64,000 nucleotides of DNA, taken from positions 1,661,001 to 1,725,000 of the forward strand of contig NC_012965.1 in NCBI RefSeq assembly GCF_000027005.1, written 5' to 3'. Of this stretch, positions 45,282-54,225 are shown piece by piece. This DNA is from Komagataella phaffii GS115 (lineage: Eukaryota > Ascomycota > Pichiomycetes > Pichiales > Pichiaceae). Within the stretch, counting starts at the first letter, position 1. Every line of letters begins with the position of its first letter. The translations under genes and the position numbers were made by a program. The notes below the pieces were generated by a model, which was not told where the DNA came from, made no database searches, and saw only the letters and a list, made by a program, of their open reading frames with translations.

Positions 45282-46823
45282 ATGGTTAGCAAGAGAGAAC
45301 TACTTAAGAGTAAAACCAAGGCCGTCTTGGCCTCTACCCTTGAGTACACTTCCGAGTATGCAGCAGACTCTTTAGTAAAGGGAAGCAAACGAGGATTGGC
45401 AGCTGGTACTGCGGCCTCGTTGATGGAGTTGGGCTTAGACAAATGGGAAGGGGGATCCAGTAGCCGCAAGTTGCCCGCAAGTTCTACTGTGAATACAGAG
45501 TTAGACGATGATGCTGAGCATTTTGTGGATAAACTGGTTGATAAACTGTTGCGCCATACTGTCACCAAACGTGAAAGGCAGCTATTGAAGAGTAAGATGC
45601 AGGATCCAGTGAGGAAGGATCAACCACGGTTATCGATCAAGGTCATGATGGAAAATCTAAGGACATTAAGTGCACACCTGGAACTTGTTTTCACAATTCA
45701 GCATGGAATTTCAAGGGTGATCAAATGGCATTGTCCTTCAATGACCATCACATATTTATTGCTCTATACATGGGCGGTAATATCACCATATATGTTCTTG
45801 GTATACATGCTGGTGTTTCTAACTTACGGTGTTGTGGTGCAGAAATACTTGGAAAGACACCCAATTGAGCCTCTGAACCTAGTGGACACACCGAATCGCA
45901 TTTCAGGATCATTGCTGGACTTTCTGGCACCCTCAGAATTCACTGATCCGATGAGCGGAGAACTCTACGAGTCAATTCGGGAAGAGGTGTTATCACAGGA
46001 ACAGGAGGATCACAGTGATGCGGAGAGTATTGTCTCTATTTCAGAGAGCGTAGAAGAGGTTGTTGAAGAAACTGAGAGCGGAAAGACCTTCAACAAAGAA
46101 ATGAATATCCTTATCAACATGAGAGACCTTCAGAATTTGCTTTCTCATCTTACTACACAGATCGAGTTTATTGAACAGTATTGTCACGAGAATTTTTCTT
46201 TTCAAGATGAAAAGCTGTCCACATCACTATTTTTAAAGTTCTGGCTGTGGATGATCCTCTTATTTTGTTTCGGACGTTATATTCCCTGGAAAGCTATTTT
46301 TATCGTTTCAGGATGGGTTGCTGTTTGTCGTTGTCACCCCAGTTTCCACAAACTGGGTGTTTTATTTCTTTTGCTTCCCGAAAATTGGGATTCGGGTAAA
46401 GCCAAGCCTGTACCGGATTCTGAAAGTAATAAAGCTGAATATAAATCGCTGATCTTAGATGAAGAACCAGAAATCAGGACGGTTGAAGTATTTGAACTAC
46501 AACAAAACGGATTAACTCCCTCTCAGTATGTCCCTATATGTTTCACAACAACAATCTTCCACCAAAGAAGCAATCTTCGACGACATCAAAAGAAACCGAA
46601 GGGATCTATCTTACTTAATGAGATGCAGGCACCAAAAGAATGGACATTCTCAATTGAAGGTTGGACTTTAGATACTGATCCGAAGAAATGGTGCTACGAT
46701 CGAAACTTGATTGACGGTGTTGTTTTCAAGAACGACGAGTGGTGCTATGATTTGAATAACCAATTTCGTCGTAGGCGATGGGTAAGGGAATGCTTCAGAT
46801 ATGCTAGGCCAGTTCCTGAGTGA
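45282..46823 (+). CDS. Pex24/Pex28/Pex29-type peroxin with dysferlin domain
   Basis: This is an integral membrane protein of 513 residues. Its N-terminal helix is amphipathic (SKTKAVLASTLEYTSEYAADSL). A conserved block DKLVDKLLRHTVTKRERQLLKSKM is in two pieces at about 86-110. Membrane-associated segments lie at about 152-185 and 316-348, the first pair reticulon-like. The C-terminal dysferlin (DysF) domain is at about 395-512 with EWTFSIEGWTLDTDPKKW and the RRRRWVRECFRYARP end. Proteins of this family act in the ER near peroxisomes and control peroxisome size and number. Length and layout fit Pex24/28 better than Pex30/31, but the exact orthologue is not certain. Confidence 0.87.
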   Translation: MVSKRELLKSKTKAVLASTLEYTSEYAADSLVKGSKRGLAAGTAASLMELGLDKWEGGSSSRKLPASSTVNTELDDDAEHFVDKLVDKLLRHTVTKRERQLLKSKMQDPVRKDQPRLSIKVMMENLRTLSAHLELVFTIQHGISRVIKWHCPSMTITYLLLYTWAVISPYMFLVYMLVFLTYGVVVQKYLERHPIEPLNLVDTPNRISGSLLDFLAPSEFTDPMSGELYESIREEVLSQEQEDHSDAESIVSISESVEEVVEETESGKTFNKEMNILINMRDLQNLLSHLTTQIEFIEQYCHENFSFQDEKLSTSLFLKFWLWMILLFCFGRYIPWKAIFIVSGWVAVCRCHPSFHKLGVLFLLLPENWDSGKAKPVPDSESNKAEYKSLILDEEPEIRTVEVFELQQNGLTPSQYVPICFTTTIFHQRSNLRRHQKKPKGSILLNEMQAPKEWTFSIEGWTLDTDPKKWCYDRNLIDGVVFKNDEWCYDLNNQFRRRRWVRECFRYARPVPE

Positions 46824-46899
46824 AAACAGTCCCCCACACAGTATAGATAGCCCCCCACAGGAGATACTTTTCATCTGGATTCGCGGTTTTCCGTTGTAG

Positions 46900-47949
46900 A
46901 TGCGTTTACCTTTGTCAATATATCTGGCAGATATTTTTCATCTTCACATGGATTATCACCGCACGATCAGAGTATTTGATGCGTTCCCTAAAACGGAACC
47001 TGTCAATACCGTGAGGAGCACTAAAGGCTCCTATTCCACCATCTTAATGGGGTTTTTCATCTTGTTCCTTATATGGGTTGAGATCGGAGGATACGTGGAT
47101 GGATACATTGATCGCCAGTTCATGTTGGACAGAAACATCCAGCGTGTTCTCAATATCAACCTTGACATGTTTGTTGCCACCCCTTGCAATTATCTGCATA
47201 CTAACGTCAAAGACATCACACAAGATAGGTTTTTGGCGCAGGAGCAACTGAACTTTGAAGGTGTGAATTTTTTCATCCCAGATTCGTTCCGTGTCAATGG
47301 CGATGAATCACAAGGAAGCACGTTGGATTTGGATGAAGTAATGAGAGAGTCAGCTCTAGCTGAGTTTCGAGAGAAGAAATCTTTTACTCACGGAGATGCC
47401 CCGGCCTGTCATATCTTCGGATCTATCCCCGTTAACAAGGTCCATGGATTCTTTCACATAACGGGGAAAGGCTATGGCTACAGAGATAGATCAATAGTAC
47501 CCAAGGAAGCATTGAATTTTACGCATGTCATCAGTGAATTCTCATTTGGTGAGTTCTACCCATACATGAACAATCCCTTAGATTTTACCGCAAGAACCAC
47601 CAATGATCACATTCACACATTCAATTATTATTTGGACGTAGTCCCTACAGAGTACAAGAAACTGGGAATCGTGATTGACACCACCCAGTATTCCATGACC
47701 GTCACTGAACTTCCTGGTTTGAGCAGGCCACCAGGACTCTTTTTCAACTACCAGTTTGAGCCAATCATCTTGTCCATTGAAGAAAAGAGGATATCATTTG
47801 TGCGTTTCCTAGTTCGGTTGGTGACCATTTGTGGTGGTATAATGGTCGTTGCCAAATGGATTTTTAGAACGGTTGACAAACTGATACGAGTAGTGTTTGG
47901 CAATCAGGTTGCCAATCGTGGGAGGGAGAAGGCCTCCTCGTTGTTGTAA
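46900..47949 (+). CDS. ERV41: ER-Golgi vesicle protein Erv41
   Basis: Erv41 forms a complex with Erv46 in COPII vesicles and retrieves escaped ER proteins. The frame gives 349 residues, with the hallmark VFDAFPKTE near residue 28, a first membrane segment (about 48-66) and a large lumenal domain containing CHIFGSIPVNKVHGFFHITGKG and FSFGEFYPYMNNPLD. A second membrane segment lies near 305-325. The alternative ATG at 46948 would give 333 residues beginning MDYHRTIRVFDAFPK, which is closer to the family N-terminus, so the first 16 residues may not be real. Confidence 0.93.
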   Translation: MRLPLSIYLADIFHLHMDYHRTIRVFDAFPKTEPVNTVRSTKGSYSTILMGFFILFLIWVEIGGYVDGYIDRQFMLDRNIQRVLNINLDMFVATPCNYLHTNVKDITQDRFLAQEQLNFEGVNFFIPDSFRVNGDESQGSTLDLDEVMRESALAEFREKKSFTHGDAPACHIFGSIPVNKVHGFFHITGKGYGYRDRSIVPKEALNFTHVISEFSFGEFYPYMNNPLDFTARTTNDHIHTFNYYLDVVPTEYKKLGIVIDTTQYSMTVTELPGLSRPPGLFFNYQFEPIILSIEEKRISFVRFLVRLVTICGGIMVVAKWIFRTVDKLIRVVFGNQVANRGREKASSLL

Positions 47950-48986
47950 ATTAGTTACTCTATATCGTCATTTCTGAATATTATTACAGTATGCAACATG
48001 GCCGATGTTGGTTTGCGTTTCTGGGCGCACCCTGATGGACCACGCTGAGCATGTTTCTCTTCTTCCTGTCTTTGTTGGGCAATGTTGAGCTGATTACACC
48101 GTCAGGAGTTAATATGGGCCGCTCGTGACTTTAGCTCTATATACGACGCTTGGTATCGCACAAGCTCGTTTTCCCTGCAGAATTGGAAGCAGTAGACTAC
48201 AGCTACAGTAATCAGTTGACCGGGGTAATACAGGCACTTCCTCAGAAATCCAGATTAAACTCCAAAGGCTGCCTCAAAGATTCCAACAACCAGAATGATC
48301 AAGTAAACTACGACACGTCCAAAAGAGAAGATGACCACGTTCTTTCGAAGAGGCGCATAGAAGTTGGTGACTGGCACGAGGAGTTTTCATCCAAGGCTGG
48401 GAAAAATTCGTTGTTGAATCGTGGGATAATCGCACTTTAGGCAAACCTTACAGCCTCAAACGCAGCTGTTATCACCGCCAGAGACCAATTAAGCGCTCTA
48501 CTTTCATTCCTTCTGGACCCGCTTGCATGACCCTCTCCAAAAAAAATATGTCCGAACACTCGCCCTTGGTACTTTCCTTTAAATCCAGAGATGCATGAAG
48601 AAAACCAAGATATTGAGATCACGTGAGTCGTCGCAATTGCCTTTAAACGATCCTATACGAATTTTTCATTAAGCAAAGTTTCACATGCGACGACGGCTCA
48701 GCGTACAAGCACGGCAATTGGGCGAATTGTGCCAACATAAACCATCAGACTCAGCGTGTCTGTCCTGGCAATACCACCATTGGTGGTTTGACGCCGAATC
48801 ATCCACGATTGCCCTTTTAATTGACCCTCTAGCTAAAGTTTGGCTCAAAAACACGTTGGAGGAATTAATATGTGGCACGTGATGTCCAACAAATTTTTCA
48901 AGACTTACATAAATACTCCATGTCTGCTCCTTCATCATTACAACCCACCGTTTCCTTTACCTCAACCTCAAAACACTGTTTATACA
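47950..48986. promoter_or_regulatory. SAM2 upstream region with two Cbf1-type E-boxes
   Basis: 1037 nt between ERV41 and SAM2. A palindromic TCACGTGA is at 48618-48625, and TGTGGCACGTGA at 48871-48882 combines a Met31/32-like TGTGGC with a Cbf1 CACGTG. Both are the kind of site that drives methionine-regulon genes through Cbf1/Met4. TACATAAATAC near 48906-48916 may serve as the TATA element. A 291-nt open frame (48150-48440) lacks any ATG and is not called. Confidence 0.6.
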
Positions 48987-50141
48987 ATGTCTAAAAACGA
49001 AACATTCTTTTTCACTTCTGAATCCGTCGGTGAAGGTCATCCAGACAAGCTTTGTGATCAGGTCTCCGATGCTGTTTTGGATGCTTGTTTGACCGTCGAC
49101 CCTCTAAGTAAGGTCGCCTGTGAAACCGCTGCTAAGACCGGTATGGTCATGGTTTTCGGTGAAATTACCACCAAAGCTCAACTGGACTTCCAAAAAATTA
49201 TCAGAGACACTGTCAAGCACATTGGTTACGACCACTCTGACAAGGGTCTGGACTACAAGACCATGAGCGTTCTTGTCGCCATCGAGCACCAATCTCCTGA
49301 TATCGCTCAAGGTCTTCACTACGAGAAGGCTTTGGAGGAGTTGGGAGCCGGTGACCAAGGTATCATGTTTGGTTATGCTACTGATGAAACTGATGAGAAG
49401 TTGCCTTTGACCTTGCTTTTGGCTCATCAACTGAACCACGAGCTGGCTTCTTGCAGAAGATCTGGATCTCTTCCATGGTTGAGACCAGACACCAAGACCC
49501 AAGTTACTATTGAGTACAAATACGACAACGGTGCTGTTATTCCTCTGAGAGTTGACACTGTCGTCATCTCCGCCCAACACTCCGAAGAGATCACCACTGC
49601 TGACATTAGAGTGCAATTGACTGAGCACGTGATCAAGAAGGTTATTCCAAGCCACCTGCTGGATGAGAAGACAAAGTACCACATTCAACCATCTGGCAAG
49701 TTTATCATTGGTGGTATCGCCGGTGACGCTGGTTTGACTGGTAGAAAGATTATTGTCGACACTTACGGTGGATGGGGTGCTCACGGAGGAGGAGCCTTCT
49801 CCGGTAAGGATTTCTCCAAGGTCGACCGTTCCGCTGCTTACGCTGCCAGATGGGTTGCCAAGTCTCTTGTACACGCCAAGCTGGCCAGAAGATGTTTGGT
49901 CCAATTCTCTTACGCTATTGGTGTTCCAGAGCCTCTTTCCATCTACGTTGACACATACGGTACCTCTACCTACTCATCTGACGAATTGGTCAAGATTATC
50001 AACAAGAACTTCGACCTGAGACCTGGTGTTATCGTGAAGGAGCTAGACCTTGCCAGACCAATCTACTTCAAGACTGCTTCCTACGGTCACTTCACCAACC
50101 AAGAAAACCCATGGGAGCAGCCAAAGGTTCTTAAGCTTTAA
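48987..50141 (+). CDS. SAM2: S-adenosylmethionine synthetase
   Basis: This makes S-adenosylmethionine from methionine and ATP. The 384-residue protein shows [25 protein letters not shown] at the start. The ATP-site [16 protein letters not shown] is near residue 113, and the signature [22 protein letters not shown] is in two pieces near residue 262. I chose the ATG at 48987 because it directly precedes the conserved N-terminus. An in-frame ATG at 48882 would add 35 residues, but the likely TATA lies inside that stretch. Codon use is that of a very highly expressed gene. OPI3 in this window consumes SAM. Confidence 0.97.
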   Translation: MSKNETFFFTSESVGEGHPDKLCDQVSDAVLDACLTVDPLSKVACETAAKTGMVMVFGEITTKAQLDFQKIIRDTVKHIGYDHSDKGLDYKTMSVLVAIEHQSPDIAQGLHYEKALEELGAGDQGIMFGYATDETDEKLPLTLLLAHQLNHELASCRRSGSLPWLRPDTKTQVTIEYKYDNGAVIPLRVDTVVISAQHSEEITTADIRVQLTEHVIKKVIPSHLLDEKTKYHIQPSGKFIIGGIAGDAGLTGRKIIVDTYGGWGAHGGGAFSGKDFSKVDRSAAYAARWVAKSLVHAKLARRCLVQFSYAIGVPEPLSIYVDTYGTSTYSSDELVKIINKNFDLRPGVIVKELDLARPIYFKTASYGHFTNQENPWEQPKVLKL

Positions 50142-50660
50142 GCGAAAACACAATAAGAATATATTTTGTCAAAGCTCAAAAGAATTTGTTAAGGTCGCAG
50201 GCTCGTTCTCTCCTTCTGGCTTGGTGTAGCCGTTGCTTCTCACATTATTGAAATATATCCAAAGCTCAACTGTTTGGACATGTTAATTGTATTTTTTCTT
50301 TATTCTTTCTCAACTTTTTGTTTTTAGACGTTAATGGGTTGATTTAAAACGGGGGTTTTAGTTTAGCATCATGTTGTCGTTGTACCTGATCCATATATAC
50401 ATAGACTAATAAAGGTTCTTCAACAGAAGTAAAGAAGTTGCAATTAGGGGCCTACCCTATTTTGTTGTTACGTAATACTGGTAATGCGCGGGGAAATGTT
50501 CCTTTCTTTGTTTTTCGCTTTTTTTCCGGGTCGCCGCCGCGGAAGTGGCACCATCGATGCGTTCGCAATATCTTTGCTTAATAGACTTGGTGACATCCTT
50601 CGCGCACTCATTTCCAGGCTCAAATTTTGTTACAACTGTCATCATTTACTAAGCAGAATC
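50142..50660. other. intergenic region between SAM2 and TDA3
   Basis: 519 nt with the SAM2 3' end. A G/C-rich element CGGGTCGCCGCCGCGGAAG is at about 50528-50546 after a T-rich run, resembling a Ume6/URS1-type GGCGGC core in reverse. An ATG at 50484 is in frame with TDA3 and would add 59 basic, hydrophobic residues. Confidence 0.4.
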
Positions 50661-52097
50661 ATGGTTGACTCTAGGCCGGAAAACGTGAGTTATTCCTCGA
50701 TACCCTCTGGTAGGCACAAGGGAAAGACGCACATCATCATTGTGGGTGCAGGGATTATTGGAGTGTGCACGGCGTTTTACTTGACTAGACATTCCAAATT
50801 CGACCCTGAGAAGTACCATATTACTATCCTGGAAAGTAAAAGAGTCGCTGGAGGCGCCAGTGGTAAGGCCGGAGGGCTGCTTGCATTGTGGGCATTTCCT
50901 CAGCAGATTGTCCCGTTGTCCTTTCAATTACATAGTGATCTGAGTGAAGAATTTGGCGGTGAAGATGAATGGGGTTACAGAAGATTGACCACATTGAGCG
51001 TCCAAGGAGATATCAGCGGTCAGGGGATCAAAGGCAAAGAAAAATCTGCAAACACTCAACAGCGTAAGAGTGCAGTCACGAAGAACTCTATCCAGGTTAA
51101 GTCAGACCTGGAAACGGAGCCTTCAACTCTTCCAGAATCGCTCAATTGGATAGACAAAGAATTTATTACGGAGTGGAACCAATTAGGTAACGAACAGACC
51201 ACAGCTCAAGTACACCCTTACAAGTTCACTACTTATATTCTCAAGGAGTGCTTGAAATCCGAAGCTGTCGAATTACTCATTGGTAAGGTCGACGACATTC
51301 TCTTCGATGAAGAGACTGGACATTGCAATGGTGTGTTTTACTCGCCCTCGTCCACTAAGGCGGTTTATGATCAATCAATTGGTAAGAAGTACGAATTAGA
51401 AGGTGATAAGGTTATCATGTCGATTGGACCGTGGACAACAAAAATCCTTCCAGATTGCCCCATTTCTGGCTTAAGAGCTCATTCTATCACCATCAAACCG
51501 AAGGAACCCGAAATTGCGCCATTTGCAATTTTCTCAGAACTGAAGACCGGCCCCAGAAAATTTGCGTCACCAGAAATGTACGCCCGTAAAGATGAAATAT
51601 ATGTATGTGGGGAAGGTGACACTACGGTACCCATTCCCGAAACCACGGATGATGTGGAGATCGTTTCGGAGAAATGTGACGAACTCTTAAACTATGTTTC
51701 CTGTATTAGTTCCAATATCAGAAACGGTAAGATTCTGAAAACCCAAGCATGCTACTTGCCAGTGGTTGATATTCCATCTTCGTCTGGTCCTCTCATTGGA
51801 GAGACCAACGTTCCCAACTTATACCTTGCTTCCGGCCATTCATGTTGGGGGATTAATAACGCCCCTGCTACCGGTCTATTAATGAGTGAATTGATCTTGG
51901 ATGGGGAGGCCCACACGTGTGACATTAGCGCTTTGGATCCATCCCTATACTTTGATGCCAGTTTGATCTATGACAGCGAGAACGACTCCGAAGAAGTCGA
52001 AGAAGAAGATATATCCGGTGACACAGAAGATGAGGACGATGACGAGAATGAAGAAGATGATAATGATATTACTGCTGCCTTCCGAGTGCGTCAGTGA
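50661..52097 (+). CDS. TDA3: FAD-dependent oxidoreductase Tda3
   Basis: A DAO-type oxidoreductase of 478 residues, Tda3 in S. cerevisiae, associated with late endosomes and retrieval to the Golgi. The FAD motif THIIIVGAGIIGVCTAFYL is at about 27-45, and SGKAGGLLALWAFPQQIVPLSFQLH follows in two pieces. The C-terminal block SSGPLIGETNVPNLYLASGHSCWGINNAPATG (in two pieces) is nearly diagnostic. After the family domain it carries an extra acidic tail (about 437-470, Asp/Glu-rich). The ATG at 50661 starts the conserved protein; the in-frame ATG at 50484 would add an Arg/hydrophobic leader that may be 5' UTR. Substrate unknown. Confidence 0.92.
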   Translation: MVDSRPENVSYSSIPSGRHKGKTHIIIVGAGIIGVCTAFYLTRHSKFDPEKYHITILESKRVAGGASGKAGGLLALWAFPQQIVPLSFQLHSDLSEEFGGEDEWGYRRLTTLSVQGDISGQGIKGKEKSANTQQRKSAVTKNSIQVKSDLETEPSTLPESLNWIDKEFITEWNQLGNEQTTAQVHPYKFTTYILKECLKSEAVELLIGKVDDILFDEETGHCNGVFYSPSSTKAVYDQSIGKKYELEGDKVIMSIGPWTTKILPDCPISGLRAHSITIKPKEPEIAPFAIFSELKTGPRKFASPEMYARKDEIYVCGEGDTTVPIPETTDDVEIVSEKCDELLNYVSCISSNIRNGKILKTQACYLPVVDIPSSSGPLIGETNVPNLYLASGHSCWGINNAPATGLLMSELILDGEAHTCDISALDPSLYFDASLIYDSENDSEEVEEEDISGDTEDEDDDENEEDDNDITAAFRVRQ

Positions 52098-52474
52098 TCT
52101 ATAAAGCCTCAGAATTGGTTCAAAATGACACTAGCTACTATGGACAGAGGAGAGTTTAGAGTTTGATTTATTCACGACGTCATGATGAAGATTTCCGCTA
52201 AATTGAGATTCCGTTCGTTAAAAGATCCCTGATCAAATGTTTCCTCATTTTTTAGTGGTAACTCAGTAACATGGTACAATCTGCTACGATAACAGTAACA
52301 GCGTATGGTAACCTTCGCCCTTTTGGGGATAGCTTGTTCCCTTCTGGTTTCTCTTTTTGGCCGCGGCACCCTCGGCTGCCCAAGGACCTTTTTCCCCTTT
52401 TGAGATTTGCTTTTTTTTTTTTTCTTTACCTCTGTTTTCAACACACTTGTATCACACCATACCCTCTTAAGACC
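52098..52474. other. intergenic region upstream of SVF1
   Basis: 377 nt. It contains TTTTGGCCGCGGCACCCTCGGC (in two pieces) near 52357-52378 and a T14 run near 52409-52422. An ATG at 52271 is in frame with SVF1 and adds 68 residues that include poly-Phe from the T-run, so I treat it as untranslated leader. Confidence 0.45.
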
Positions 52475-53647
52475 ATGTTTAAGTGGGTTCAATCAGGACT
52501 ATCAGCCGTCGCTGGTACGGCAGAGCCAGAGTACGGACCAGACGCGATTCAACCAGTTACCAAGGACTTAGACCTCAAGAAACCTTGGACTCCTCTTACT
52601 GAAGATGACCTAAAGTGGCAATATCCAGAGCATACTCATGTTGAGACTCAGACGTTCTACTTCAACTCTGCAGACACTGGATACCTTGGATTTGCCCAAG
52701 TCATCCATAGTAACGTTGTAGGATTGCACACCAACGCACAATTCACTTTTAAGATCTTCCACAAGGACACACCCGAAGACTTTGTTTGGACAAGCACCGG
52801 ATTGGAGAATTTTAGAGTTGAGGGTCCAAACTTTTTTGCTGACCATTTGAGTATTAAGCTTATAGATGACAAGACGTATCACTTGAAGAGTTTGGTCAAC
52901 CCCGAATCCATTGTCGATCTTACTATCACTCGTTTGACTGACGGCGTAAAATTTGGTAAAGATGGTACTACTTATTACGGTGAAGACCCAGAAAACCCAT
53001 GGGGATCTATGAGACATATTTTTTGGCCCAGATGTCATGTAAAGGGTAAGATCCTGCTTGAAAATAAATCTGAAGATAAATCAAGCGAGTCAGATGAGTT
53101 TATTGAACGGCCCATAGAGGGTATTTCCATGTACGTCATGGCATTACAAGGAATGAAACCTCACCATGCAGCAGCTACTTGGAACTTCTTGAATTATGTG
53201 TCCCCAGATTACTCTGTTGTTATCATGGAGTTCACTACTCCCCCTTCTTATGCAACTACCAAAGTAACCGTTGGTATCGTTTCCAACAACGAGAAAGTGG
53301 TGCTTAGCTCGATAAATAATGAGACAAAATACATTGACAGGGTTGTTGATGACGTTACCGGATGGAGCATTCCTACATCTATCGAGTTTGACCTCTCTGG
53401 ATACGAAGGCGATTCGCAATTGAGAGTGGTTGTCAAGGGAAAGCTTGAAAAGTTGAGCGAGAGAGTGGATGTGATGGCTGAGATTCCCCAGTTTGTCAAA
53501 AACATTGTCAGTGGTATTGCTGGCACCAAGCCCTTCATTTACCAGTTCAACAACCCATTCACTTTCACCCTCGCAAAAGATGGAGAAGAGATTGTGTCCG
53601 AAGAGGGTAATGGTTATAACGAGGCAACCTTCATCACGGAAATCTAG
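52475..53647 (+). CDS. SVF1: Svf1-type survival factor / lipid-binding protein
   Basis: Svf1 is a lipocalin-like protein that supports survival under oxidative stress and is linked to sphingolipid transport. The 390-residue product begins MFKWVQSGLSAVAGTAEPEYGPDAI, matching the conserved amphipathic N-terminus of the family. It has TQTFYFNSADTGYLGFAQVIHSN (in two pieces) and WPRCHVKGKI. It also has the ISMYVMALQGMKPHHAAATWNF block (in two pieces). It is shorter than the 481-residue S. cerevisiae protein because loops are missing, not because of truncation. Start at 52475 chosen by family N-terminus. Confidence 0.92.
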   Translation: MFKWVQSGLSAVAGTAEPEYGPDAIQPVTKDLDLKKPWTPLTEDDLKWQYPEHTHVETQTFYFNSADTGYLGFAQVIHSNVVGLHTNAQFTFKIFHKDTPEDFVWTSTGLENFRVEGPNFFADHLSIKLIDDKTYHLKSLVNPESIVDLTITRLTDGVKFGKDGTTYYGEDPENPWGSMRHIFWPRCHVKGKILLENKSEDKSSESDEFIERPIEGISMYVMALQGMKPHHAAATWNFLNYVSPDYSVVIMEFTTPPSYATTKVTVGIVSNNEKVVLSSINNETKYIDRVVDDVTGWSIPTSIEFDLSGYEGDSQLRVVVKGKLEKLSERVDVMAEIPQFVKNIVSGIAGTKPFIYQFNNPFTFTLAKDGEEIVSEEGNGYNEATFITEI

Positions 53648-53820
53648 GTCACTGAACCATACTATTTCCTTAATATTTGTATTTTGTAGTTAACAGTTTA
53701 ATTGGGTACTAGCGCCACTAATTTAATAATACTTATCACTTTGTCTGCTTATGTAATATGTGGAAACTTTTATTTTTCTTTTTTTGGTGGGAACGAGTTC
53801 AAGAAGAGATCTTGACGAAA

Positions 53821-54192
53821 ATGGACAACAATGAACCCTTGATACCTCAGGTCAAGCAGGAGACCCCCATTTCATCGGGAGCAACACCTGATCTGGAAAA
53901 TGTCATGATTAAGGAAGAAAAATCGAAATCTCCCGATACACAGCAATTGACAGCAGAGCAGGGCTCAGTCAAGAAGAGAAAGGTTGAAATTCCAGCAGGC
54001 TTGGAGGCTTCAGATATAATTGGGGGAAGCGATGTCAGGAAATGGCTAAATAAAGAGCTCACTTTTGAGCTTATAGAAGGAATAAAGCAAATGGCCAAAG
54101 AAAGACCGCAGGATTGTCTGGAATGGCTCGGACAGTACCTTCTAACGAGAAGTAAAGAACGTAAGGAGAACGCACTTGAAAATAAAGATTGA
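53821..54192 (+). CDS. SDC1: COMPASS subunit Sdc1 (Dpy-30 motif)
   Basis: Sdc1 is the Dpy-30 subunit of the Set1/COMPASS histone H3K4 methyltransferase. The 123-residue protein has a disordered N-terminus with a basic KKRK (51-54) and a C-terminal Dpy-30 dimerisation helix pair at about 73-112 (VRKWLNKELTFELIEGIKQM then RPQDCLEWLGQYLLTRSKE). An in-frame ATG at 53758 would prepend MWKLLFFFFWWERVQEEILTK, which looks like translated T-rich leader and is rejected. It converges with UGO1, 33 nt between stops. The same pair is adjacent and convergent in S. cerevisiae. Confidence 0.92.
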   Translation: MDNNEPLIPQVKQETPISSGATPDLENVMIKEEKSKSPDTQQLTAEQGSVKKRKVEIPAGLEASDIIGGSDVRKWLNKELTFELIEGIKQMAKERPQDCLEWLGQYLLTRSKERKENALENKD

Positions 54193-54225
54193 TCACATCG
54201 TATACTCATTATATGTACATAATAT

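Noticed and set aside
48150..48440. 96-codon open frame upstream of SAM2
   Set aside because: It starts at TTG, contains no ATG at all, has no recognisable motif, and I found no plausible splice donor to supply a first exon. It could be transcribed leader or chance.
50484..50660. 59-residue upstream extension of TDA3 from an in-frame ATG
   Set aside because: The S. cerevisiae protein starts near 50661. The extra region is T- and GC-rich leader-like sequence. A targeting leader cannot be excluded, but nothing supports it.
52271..52474. 68-residue extension of SVF1
   Set aside because: It includes poly-Phe from a T14 run and precedes the conserved MFKWVQSGLSAV start of the family.
53758..53820. 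21-residue extension of SDC1
   Set aside because: Its sequence (MWKLLFFFFWW...) is translated T-rich leader. The Dpy-30 family does not need it.
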